Shown here: one piece after another, positions 1 to 5,644 of the stretch
Numbering within the stretch: the stretch's first letter is position 1
Layout of the letters: each line of letters opens with the position of its first letter
From: Nocardioidaceae bacterium
GTDB taxonomy: Bacteria; Actinomycetota; Actinomycetes; Propionibacteriales; Nocardioidaceae
Reading direction: 5' to 3'
Assembly (NCBI GenBank): GCA_013696015.1
Contig: JACCZI010000242.1
Coordinates: 1 to 5,715, forward strand
DNA length: 5,715 nt
Notes under the pieces: model-generated
Databases searched by the model: none
The model's input: only the letters and a program-made list of their open reading frames with translations
What the model was told of the DNA's origin: nothing
Translations under genes and position numbers: made by a program

Positions 1-193
1 ACGACAGCCGGTTCGAGGTGAACGTGAGCGCGGCGCCGAAGGCCAGGCTCACCACCAGCGCGATGGCAACCCCCATCCAGACGTATCGCAGCCGCTCGCT
101 GCGCCCGGTCTTGACCAGATAGGCCACCAGAATCCCAACGACCAGGCTCGCTTCTAGGCCCTCGCGCAGGCCGATGAGGAAGTTGGCAAGCAT
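1..193 (-). CDS. efeU: FTR1/EfeU-type iron permease, N-terminal part (cut by window edge)
   Basis: I translated this from the minus strand; the reading frame is open from an ATG at 193 to the window edge, giving 64 residues. The protein begins MLANFLIGLREGLEASLVVG. The REGLE motif at residues 10-14 lies inside the first membrane segment (about 4-27). This is the hallmark iron-binding motif of the FTR1/EfeU permease family, which moves iron across the cytoplasmic membrane, usually together with EfeO and EfeB or a multicopper oxidase. A second hydrophobic segment covers about residues 38-58, and a short basic loop (KTGRSERLR) separates the two, as expected for a polytopic membrane protein. The start is well placed: the family normally begins a few residues before the REGLE helix. 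A weak GGGG ribosome site sits 6 nt upstream, and an iron box lies 29 nt upstream. The second REGxE motif and any efeO/efeB partners would lie beyond the left edge, so the symbol rests on the N-terminus alone. Confidence 0.88.
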   Translation of the reverse strand, partial: MLANFLIGLREGLEASLVVGILVAYLVKTGRSERLRYVWMGVAIALVVSLAFGAALTFTSNRLS

Positions 194-222
194 GTGGCAC
201 CCCGCACCGTCGGACGAATGTC

Positions 223-241
223 TTAGGGAACCCTAACCTAA
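223..241 (-). promoter_or_regulatory. DtxR/IdeR-type iron box controlling efeU
   Basis: Read on the minus strand the 19 bases are TTAGGTTAGGGTTCCCTAA. Compared from memory with the actinobacterial DtxR/IdeR consensus TTAGGTTAGSCTAACCTAA, 16 of 19 positions agree. The outer arms TTAGG/CCTAA are perfect, and TTAGGG-N2-CCCTAA forms an inner inverted repeat at 223-236. The site ends 29 nt before the efeU ATG, where a promoter -10 would be expected (TAGGTT and TAGGGT within it fit TAnnnT). An iron-loaded repressor bound here would block RNA polymerase, so the inference is repression of the permease when iron is plentiful. A possible -35 element, TTGACG, lies at 263-268 but is too far from these -10 candidates to be convincing. 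The box also contains the 3' end of the RNase D reading frame. Confidence 0.85.
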
Positions 242-1480
242 GTTGTTCGCCGGAGGTAGGGCCGTCAACGCGGAGGTGAGCGCGGGTAACGTAAGCGTGA
301 TCTGCCAGCCTCGGGCGCCGAGCCGGAGCAGCACCGCAGCCACGGCGTCGGGCGTCAAGGGGCTCGGCGGTTCCCAGGCCAGGCGGCGCACATAGTCCGG
401 TGCCAGCAGGTTCTCCGCCGGCAGGTCGTGGTCCGCAGCGATCGCCCGGAGGGCTTCACGGGACGCAGCCAGCCGGGCGGCGGCCTCCGGGTCTCGGTCC
501 GGCCAGCCTCGAGCCGGTGGGGGACCCTCGTAACGGGGGGTGACGGTGGGGAGCTGGTCCTCCGGCAGGGCGAGCGCCACCGCAACGGCCTGCGCCCAAC
601 GGTCGAGGTTGCGGCGCGCGTTTCGGCTGCGCATCCCGGGCAACGACCGTACGGGGCGAGCGGTCGTCGAGACGTCGATGGCCGCCTCCATGATGGCGGA
701 GTCGTGCAGGATCCGGCTCGGGCTCGTGTCTGCAGCGGCCGCGATGTCGTTGCGGGCCAGCCACAGCTCCCGGATGATCGCGAGTGAGCGCCGACCGCGG
801 GCTCGGTGGATGCCAGACACGCGGCGCCACGGCTCCAACCGGGCCCCCGGCCCGGAAAAGGTTCTCAGCGCATCGAACTCTTCCTGAGCCCAGCCGAGCT
901 TGCCGCTCGCCTCGAGCCGTTGGCCGAGCACCTCGCGAAGCTCGATCAGCACCTCGACGTCGAGGGCCGCGTACTCGAGCCACGGTTCGGGCAGGGGGCG
1001 CCTCGACCAGTCGACCGCCGAGTGCTCCTTGGCGAGGGAGTAACCGAGAAGCTCCTGCACCAGTGACGCCAGACCGACCCGCGCCAGATTGAGCAGTCGT
1101 CCGGCCAGCTCGGTATCAAACAGCCGCTGCGGCCGCATCTCGAGCTCGGCGAGACAGGGCAGGTCCTGCGTGGCCGCGTGCAGGATCCACTCGGTGTCAC
1201 CGATGGCGGCGTCCAGCGGCCGCAGGTCGTCGAACTCGGTGGGATCGATCAGTGCGGTGCCCGACCCCTCACGGCGGAGCTGCACCAGGTAGGCACGAGG
1301 GGAGTAGCGGTACCCCGACGCCCGCTCGGCGTCGATGGCGACCGGGCCTTGTCCGCGGCCGAGAGCGTCGACCGTCTCCTGCAGCGACGCTGGCGTGTTC
1401 ACCAGGTCGGAGAGAGGTTCGCGCAGCGGCAGCCGTGGCAGGTCGGCGCCGGCGTCGCCTACGGCGTCGCCGTCCGCCAC
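233..1480 (-). CDS. rnd: RNase D family 3'-5' exonuclease with HRDC domain
   Basis: This is a 415-residue protein related to RNase D, a DEDDy-type metal-dependent exonuclease that trims RNA 3' ends in the cytoplasm. Its visible motifs, in order, are Exo I with D50 and E52 (VAIDAERASGY), Exo II with D106 (ILHAATQDL), a conserved Asp near 122 (LFDTELAGRLL), and Exo III with Y170 and D174 (YAALD). An HRDC nucleic-acid-binding domain follows at about 229-310, and then a C-terminal helical domain at about 331-415. I chose the GTG at 1480. It lies 4 nt after the upstream stop, has GGAG 8 nt before it, and gives an N-terminus typical of actinobacterial homologues. An in-frame ATG at 1585 would overlap the DUF3000 gene by about 100 nt and add an unrelated Cys/Arg-rich leader. 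The gene is probably translated from a shared message with DUF3000. All active-site residues are present. The true substrate (tRNA or other RNA) cannot be read from sequence. Confidence 0.9.
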   Translation of the reverse strand: MADGDAVGDAGADLPRLPLREPLSDLVNTPASLQETVDALGRGQGPVAIDAERASGYRYSPRAYLVQLRREGSGTALIDPTEFDDLRPLDAAIGDTEWILHAATQDLPCLAELEMRPQRLFDTELAGRLLNLARVGLASLVQELLGYSLAKEHSAVDWSRRPLPEPWLEYAALDVEVLIELREVLGQRLEASGKLGWAQEEFDALRTFSGPGARLEPWRRVSGIHRARGRRSLAIIRELWLARNDIAAAADTSPSRILHDSAIMEAAIDVSTTARPVRSLPGMRSRNARRNLDRWAQAVAVALALPEDQLPTVTPRYEGPPPARGWPDRDPEAAARLAASREALRAIAADHDLPAENLLAPDYVRRLAWEPPSPLTPDAVAAVLLRLGARGWQITLTLPALTSALTALPPANNLG

Positions 1481-1484
1481 CGCG

Positions 1485-2066
1485 TCAGCTCCGCGGCCCG
1501 CGGCGGTTCGGCATCGACACCACGCCAGGCGGCAGCGGTGGCAACCCTGCGGCGGTGCACAGCACGTCGGCCCAGGCCTGCACATGGCAGGTGATCTCCC
1601 CGATCGGTGTCCACGAGGCCCGAATCTCGATCTGCGCGGTCGAGCCGTCCTCGGACATGCCGCCGAACCCCTCCGACAGCACGGTCGTCACAGTGCCGCT
1701 TGGAGCCGCGTACCGGGCGTTGTGGCTGACCAGTGCGTCGGTGAGCCACGACCAGCCGACCGCGGACAGCACCGGGTCGGTGATCATCTCCGGGTCGATG
1801 TCGGCACGCGCGAAGGCAACGCAACGAAATGTGCCGCTCCAGGCCTCGTTTCCGGCCGGGTCGTGCAGCAACACGATCCGGCCGGTGCCGAGCTCCTTGC
1901 CCTCCGAGGTGACCTCACCGCTGAGCGCGGCGGCGTACGGGGCGATGCGCTGGGGTGCGGGCATCTCCTCGGAGGCGACCTCGCTGCGCAACCGCGCGCT
2001 GCGCAACTGCTCGACGGCCGCCAGGAACTCCTCAGGGGGTTCGTCGAGCTCCTTCCTGGCTCCCAT
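1485..2066 (-). CDS. DUF3000 family protein, function unknown
   Basis: This is a 193-residue soluble protein with no signal peptide or membrane segment. It matches my memory of the DUF3000 family, which is largely confined to Actinobacteria. Recognisable conserved stretches are RIAPYAAALSGEV (40-52), the segment GRIVLLHDPAGNEAWSGTFR (62-81), WSWLTDAL (105-112), GTVTTVLSEGFG (124-135), and the C-terminal HVQAWADVLCTAAGLPP (161-177). The length is typical. No catalytic motif stands out; acidic and tryptophan residues are conserved, but that does not reveal an activity. The gene is first in a likely two-gene unit with rnd (4-nt gap) and is divergent from hemE (49 bp between starts). This linkage recurs in mycobacteria, where as I recall the Rv2680 and Rv2681 genes lie near hemE, so a shared role with RNase D in RNA handling is a reasonable but unproved guess. 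The ATG at 2066 has only a weak upstream ribosome site. Confidence 0.87.
   Translation of the reverse strand: MGARKELDEPPEEFLAAVEQLRSARLRSEVASEEMPAPQRIAPYAAALSGEVTSEGKELGTGRIVLLHDPAGNEAWSGTFRCVAFARADIDPEMITDPVLSAVGWSWLTDALVSHNARYAAPSGTVTTVLSEGFGGMSEDGSTAQIEIRASWTPIGEITCHVQAWADVLCTAAGLPPLPPGVVSMPNRRGPRS
1489..1492 (-). promoter_or_regulatory. Ribosome binding site that decides the rnd start
   Basis: GGAG on the minus strand lies 8 nt before the GTG at 1480, inside the last codons of the DUF3000 gene. It supports the GTG start over the longer ATG reading that begins at 1585. Confidence 0.6.
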
Positions 2067-2115
2067 GAGGCGAGCCTAGGCCGGGCCTCGGTTGCCCTGT
2101 GCGGCGACTCGCCGG
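2067..2115. promoter_or_regulatory. Divergent control region between DUF3000 and hemE
   Basis: These 49 bases separate two divergent starts, so promoters for both transcripts should lie here or just inside the genes. No strong -10/-35 pair is visible. For hemE, TTGCCC at 2092-2097 followed after 17 bases by GATGAC is the best weak candidate; if it is used, the message would begin close to or within the annotated start. An 8-bp palindrome, GCCTAGGC, lies at 2074-2081. I do not recognise a known operator. Confidence 0.4.
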
Positions 2116-3177
2116 ATGACCTGCGACGATCGGCCGGTGGCAGCCTCACCGACCGCATCAGGGAGCGCGTTCCTGCTGGCCTGCCGCGGTGAGCCGGTCC
2201 CTCACGTGCCGGTGTGGTTCATGCGCCAGGCCGGTCGCTCACTTCCCGAGTACCGCGCCCTGCGCGACGGTGTCCCGATGCTGGAGGCGTGCTCGCGGCC
2301 TGACATGGTTGTCGAGATCACGCTGCAACCGGTGCGCCGCTACGGCGTCGACGCCGCCATCCTCTTCTCCGACATCGTCGTGCCGCTCAAGGCTGTGGGC
2401 GTCGACGTCGACATCGTGCCCGGGACCGGGCCGGTCATCGCGGACCCGTTCCGGACCGCTGCCGACATCGGCCGGTTACGGCCGCTGCAGCCCGACGACG
2501 TCTCGTACGTCACCGAGTCCGTACGCGCGTTGGTCGGTGAGCTGGGTGCGGTGCCGCTGATCGGCTTCGCCGGGGCGCCGTTCACGCTGGCGTCCTACCT
2601 GGTCGAGGGCGGACCCTCCCGCGACCATGCCCGCACCAAGGCGCTGATGCACGGCGAGCCGGAGGTGTGGCACGCGCTGCTCGACCGGCTCGCCAACATC
2701 GCTGCGGCGTTCCTGCAGGTGCAGGTGGCCGCTGGCGCTGCGGCCGTGCAGCTGTTCGACTCCTGGGCAGGCGTGCTGTCCCTCACCGACTATCAGCAGT
2801 TCGTGCAGCCGCACTCGGCGTCGGTGCTGGCGCAGACCGCTCATCTCGGTGTGCCACGGATTCACTTCGGCGTCGGGACGGGGGAGCTGCTGGGCGCGAT
2901 GGGGGAGGCGGGCGCTGACGTGGTCGGGGTGGACTGGCGTGTCCCGCTGGACGTCGCCGCGCAGCGGATCGGGTCGCATCGGCCGGTCCAGGGCAATCTG
3001 GATCCCGCGGTGCTGTTCGCACCGACGCAGGTCGTGCACGCGTCGGCCGCCGCGATCATCGACTCGGGTCGCCGGGCGCCGGGGCATGTGTTCAACCTCG
3101 GTCATGGCGTGCTTCCCGCGACCGACCCTGACGCGTTGGCCCGTCTGGTCGACTTTGTGCACGCTTACCCTGCCTGA
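2116..3177 (+). CDS. hemE: Uroporphyrinogen III decarboxylase
   Basis: HemE removes the four acetate carboxyl groups of uroporphyrinogen III to give coproporphyrinogen III in the cytoplasm, a common step of heme synthesis. The 353-residue protein carries both family signatures: PVWFMRQAGRSLPEYR near residues 32-47 (Arg37 aligns with the substrate-binding Arg of the family) and GFAGAPFTLASYLVEGG at 151-166 with the active-site Tyr161. Other family residues are Asp86 in LFSDIV, Ser216 in DSWAG, the QGNLDP loop at 292-297, and His330 in NLGHGVLP. Length and ending are normal. The start is uncertain: the ATG at 2116 is chosen, but the GTG at 2137 (346 residues) is also compatible with the family, and TTG at 2092 is less likely. 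None has a convincing ribosome site, so leaderless translation is possible. Codon 121 is TTA. The stop overlaps the convergent DUF4349 gene by 13 bp. Confidence 0.95.
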   Translation: MTCDDRPVAASPTASGSAFLLACRGEPVPHVPVWFMRQAGRSLPEYRALRDGVPMLEACSRPDMVVEITLQPVRRYGVDAAILFSDIVVPLKAVGVDVDIVPGTGPVIADPFRTAADIGRLRPLQPDDVSYVTESVRALVGELGAVPLIGFAGAPFTLASYLVEGGPSRDHARTKALMHGEPEVWHALLDRLANIAAAFLQVQVAAGAAAVQLFDSWAGVLSLTDYQQFVQPHSASVLAQTAHLGVPRIHFGVGTGELLGAMGEAGADVVGVDWRVPLDVAAQRIGSHRPVQGNLDPAVLFAPTQVVHASAAAIIDSGRRAPGHVFNLGHGVLPATDPDALARLVDFVHAYPA

Positions 3178-4154
3178 GGGGCATCCTGGCGCTGCGAGGT
3201 CCGCAGCCGGCGCAGCAGTAGTAGGGCGGGGATGCCGAGGATCACCAACAGCAGCGCGAACGGCAGGAGGGCGCCGGCCGCGGTGGCCAGGCCGACCACC
3301 ATGCTGCTGAACGCGTTCCAGCCCTTGCTCAGACCGGCGACGAAGCCCCGCTCGTCCTCCTCCTGCTTCGGCTCCTCGACGGGTGGCCGCGGCACCGACA
3401 GGTTAACCTCGATGGTCGACAGCTGCGTCTGGGAGGCGAGCGACCGCTGCTGGGCAAGCAGCGACTCGAGCTCGGACTGGCGGTTGCTCAGCACGCTCTC
3501 CAGTCGGATCACGGTGCCGAGCGAGTCAGCCCGGTTCAGGAGCAGCCGGATCCGGTCCAGCGCCGCCTTGGCGCTGGCCACCCGGCTGTCGACGTCGGCC
3601 ACCTCGCGGGTGACGTCTGTTGTTGACGACGTACGCGAGCGCACGTCACCGATCTGCGTCAGCCGCTGCATCGCGGTGTCGAAGCTGCTGGTGGGAACCT
3701 TGAGCACCAGGGCGGCTGACCGGATGGCGCCGCCTGCCGAGGCCTGGGTGTTCTCGCTGGCGAGGTAGCCGTCGAGCGAGGCGAGCAGCCCCGTCACCGC
3801 GGCCTGCGCCCTGCCCAGGTTCGGCGTACTGAGCGACAGCGACCCGGTACGGATGACCGACGCCTGCTCGAGCACCAGTCCGATGTCGCCGGGACCGGTC
3901 CCCCCCGCGGTCGAGCCGAACGAGGTGCCATCGACAAGTGCCGACTGCGAGCCGCCAGCCGCTTCCCTCTGCGCGTCCGGCGCGCTCTGCTCGGCCCCAC
4001 TGCCGCCCGCCTCGGCGAACGTGGCACCACCCGACTGCGAGTCGCTCGCGTCGCCTCCACTGCCGTTCAAGCTGCCGTTCATGCCTGCTGCTATGGCAGC
4101 CGTAACCACCACCGCAGTCGCTCCCGCGGCGATCCATCGTCGTCTCCGTGTCAT
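3165..4154 (-). CDS. Membrane-anchored DUF4349 protein
   Basis: The 329-residue protein starts with a basic stretch (MTRRRR) and a hydrophobic segment at about 7-23. This could be an uncleaved anchor or a signal peptide; there is no lipobox cysteine. A low-complexity Gly/Ser/Ala-rich linker spans about 27-92. The DUF4349 domain runs from about 98 (VIRTGSLSLS) to 255. It contains an alpha/beta part (LVLKVPTSSFDTAMQRL, 149-165), a long charged helix likely to form a coiled coil (about 184-245), and a closing strand (STIEVNLSVPRPP). A strong membrane segment lies at about 284-316, followed by a basic tail (LRRLRTSQRQ). The bulk of the protein is therefore probably extracytoplasmic, held by one or two membrane spans. 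The start is supported by GAGG 7 nt upstream (4162-4165). The function of the family is not known; no heme or metal-binding motif is visible. It lies antisense between hemE and hemY and is convergent with hemE. Confidence 0.88.
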   Translation of the reverse strand: MTRRRRWIAAGATAVVVTAAIAAGMNGSLNGSGGDASDSQSGGATFAEAGGSGAEQSAPDAQREAAGGSQSALVDGTSFGSTAGGTGPGDIGLVLEQASVIRTGSLSLSTPNLGRAQAAVTGLLASLDGYLASENTQASAGGAIRSAALVLKVPTSSFDTAMQRLTQIGDVRSRTSSTTDVTREVADVDSRVASAKAALDRIRLLLNRADSLGTVIRLESVLSNRQSELESLLAQQRSLASQTQLSTIEVNLSVPRPPVEEPKQEEDERGFVAGLSKGWNAFSSMVVGLATAAGALLPFALLLVILGIPALLLLRRLRTSQRQDAPQAG

Positions 4155-4240
4155 GGCGGTTCCTCACTCGTCCCAAGAAGGTGTTCGTGGTGGTGCGACG
4201 CGCGTGGGCTCCGGTCGGTTCCACCTGAGACGCTGGTGGG
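4155..4240. promoter_or_regulatory. Divergent control region between DUF4349 and hemY
   Basis: This 86-bp region lies between two divergent starts. On the minus side, GAGG at 4162-4165 is a good ribosome site for the DUF4349 gene. On the plus side, the only purine-rich stretch before hemY is GGTGGG directly abutting the ATG, which is too close to be a normal ribosome site. No housekeeping -10/-35 pair is evident for either gene. A possible extracytoplasmic-sigma type pair, GGAAC-N17-CGTC, can be read toward DUF4349 (4222 down to 4197), but such short GC-rich words arise easily by chance. hemY must be transcribed from here because hemE is cut off from it by an opposing gene. Confidence 0.45.
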
Positions 4241-5644
4241 ATGCCAGCAACCGCCCGGGTCGTGGTCGTCGGTGCCGGTATCGCGGGCCTCGCGGCGGCG
4301 CACCGGCTGACCAGCTGTGGTGCCGATGTCGACATCGTCGTGCTCGAGGGCGCTCCGCGCATCGGCGGCAAGCTGCTGGTCGGGGAGGTCGCCGGCGTCG
4401 CCGTGGACACCGGCGCAGAGGTGTTGCTCAACCGCCGTCCCGAGGCGGTCGCTCTCGCCCAAGCAGCCGGGCTGGGCGGCGACGTCTGCCACCCGGCGGC
4501 GACCAGTGCGGCGATCTGGTCCCGCGGCGGCGTCCGCCCGATGCCCCCGACCGTGATGGGCATCCCCGCCGACCTGGCCGCGCTGCGCCGGTCCGGGATC
4601 GTGACGCCGCTGGCGGTGGATCGTGCCGGCTCGGACGCCGACGTCCAGGACGGTCGCGCACCGCAGGACGACGTCAGCGTCGCAGACTTCGTCTTGCGAC
4701 GGTTGGGGGTGGAGATCCTCGACCGGCTGGTCGAGCCGATCCTCGGGGGGGTGTACGCCGGTCACGCCTCCCGGCTGTCCCTGTACGCCGCCGCACCGCA
4801 GATCGCCGCGCTCGCATCGCGCGGCGGCTCCCTGGTGGCTGCGGCCCGAGCCACGCTGGCCACGTCGGCAGCAACTCCGGTCTTCGCCGGCATCCGCGGC
4901 GGTGTCGGCCGGCTGCCCGCTGCGGTGGCGAGCACTTCTGGCAGCGACGTGCGGGTCGGAGCCCCGGTGCGCGAGCTCAGCCGCGGCGACCGATTCCGGC
5001 TCGTCGTTGGGCCGACCCGCAGCCAGCAGGTCGTCACCGCCGATGCGGTCGTGCTCGCCACGCCGGCGGCGCCGACGGCTCGGCTGCTCCGCGACGTGTG
5101 CCCGGTGGCGGCCCAAGAGCTGGGGGGCATCGAGTACGCCAGCATGGCTGTGGTCACACTGGCCGTGCCGGTCTCGGCGCTGCCCCCGGTGAGCGGCTCG
5201 GGGTTCCTCGTTCCCGCTGTGACCGGCCGCAGCGTCAAGGGCGTGACGTACTCCTGGCGCAAGTGGGCCTGGCTGGCCGAGGGCTGCGACGACGTCGCGG
5301 TGCTGCGTGCCTCCATCGGCCGCCACCGTGAGGAGCGGGTCCTGCAGCGAGACGACACCACGCTGGTCGACCTGGCACGGTCAGACCTGGCGGCCACGAT
5401 CGGGCTGCGCGGGCCGGCGCTCGACTCCACGGTCACCCGATGGGGCGGCGCGCTGCCGCAGTACCAGGTCGGGCACCTGGAGCGGGTGGCCCGGATCCGG
5501 TCGGCGGTGGCCCGAGTCCCCCGGTTGGAGGTGTGCGGGGCAGCCTACGACGGCATCGGGATCGCGGCCTGCGTCGCGGACGGCCAGCGGGCGGCCGACC
5601 GACTGCTGGCGGCGCTGCGATCGCGCGACACAATGGCGCCATGA
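4241..5644 (+). CDS. hemY: Coproporphyrinogen III oxidase, HemY/CgoX type (FAD-dependent)
   Basis: This 467-residue flavoprotein belongs to the protoporphyrinogen oxidase family. In Gram-positive bacteria the physiological reaction is six-electron oxidation of coproporphyrinogen III to coproporphyrin III using oxygen. An N-terminal FAD Rossmann motif GAGIAGL lies at 11-17, with E36 ending the second strand and the IGGKL segment at 41-45. GAEVLLNRRPEAVALA (58-73) and VEPILGGVYAG (164-174) are family blocks. The C-terminal substrate/FAD segment includes WGGALPQYQVGHLERV (401-416) and VCGAAYDGIGIAACVADGQR (431-450). Length is normal and no transmembrane segment is evident. The ATG at 4241 places the FAD motif close to the N-terminus as expected. 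The stop overlaps the hemQ start (ATGA), so the two are very likely translated together; the hemQ partnership favours the coproporphyrin route over a protoporphyrinogen substrate. A run of seven G (4745-4751) lies in the LGGVY codons. Confidence 0.94.
   Translation: MPATARVVVVGAGIAGLAAAHRLTSCGADVDIVVLEGAPRIGGKLLVGEVAGVAVDTGAEVLLNRRPEAVALAQAAGLGGDVCHPAATSAAIWSRGGVRPMPPTVMGIPADLAALRRSGIVTPLAVDRAGSDADVQDGRAPQDDVSVADFVLRRLGVEILDRLVEPILGGVYAGHASRLSLYAAAPQIAALASRGGSLVAAARATLATSAATPVFAGIRGGVGRLPAAVASTSGSDVRVGAPVRELSRGDRFRLVVGPTRSQQVVTADAVVLATPAAPTARLLRDVCPVAAQELGGIEYASMAVVTLAVPVSALPPVSGSGFLVPAVTGRSVKGVTYSWRKWAWLAEGCDDVAVLRASIGRHREERVLQRDDTTLVDLARSDLAATIGLRGPALDSTVTRWGGALPQYQVGHLERVARIRSAVARVPRLEVCGAAYDGIGIAACVADGQRAADRLLAALRSRDTMAP

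Noticed and set aside
1481..1585. Longer RNase D start at the ATG at 1585
   Set aside because: It would add 35 residues rich in Cys and Arg, overlap the DUF3000 gene by about 100 nt, and ignore the well-placed GGAG before the GTG at 1480.
2074..2081. Perfect 8-bp palindrome GCCTAGGC between the divergent starts of DUF3000 and hemE
   Set aside because: It is short, has no second copy in the window and matches no operator I recognise; not enough to call a binding site.
2066..2084. Degenerate iron box in the hemE/DUF3000 divergent region
   Set aside because: The core AGCCTA fits, but only about 11 of 19 positions match the consensus and the right arm is mostly lost, which is close to what chance would give.
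2092..2115. TTG start for hemE at 2092
   Set aside because: It adds eight residues without family similarity and has no ribosome site; the ATG at 2116 or GTG at 2137 fits homologues better.
1252..2192. Two plus-strand open frames (275 and 285 codons) opposite rnd and DUF3000
   Set aside because: They lie antisense to two genes with recognisable families, and the composition is low complexity; one merges into the hemE region in the wrong frame.
4151..5326. Long minus-strand open frame (391 codons) opposite hemY
   Set aside because: Its Arg/His/Ala-rich composition without recognisable domains, together with full overlap of a conserved gene, marks it as a GC-bias artefact.
3853..5331. Long plus-strand open frame (492 codons) across DUF4349 and hemY
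   Set aside because: It is out of frame with hemY, runs antisense through the DUF4349 N-terminus, and has an Arg/Pro/Gly-rich composition typical of a shadow frame in GC-rich DNA; hemY has clear family motifs.
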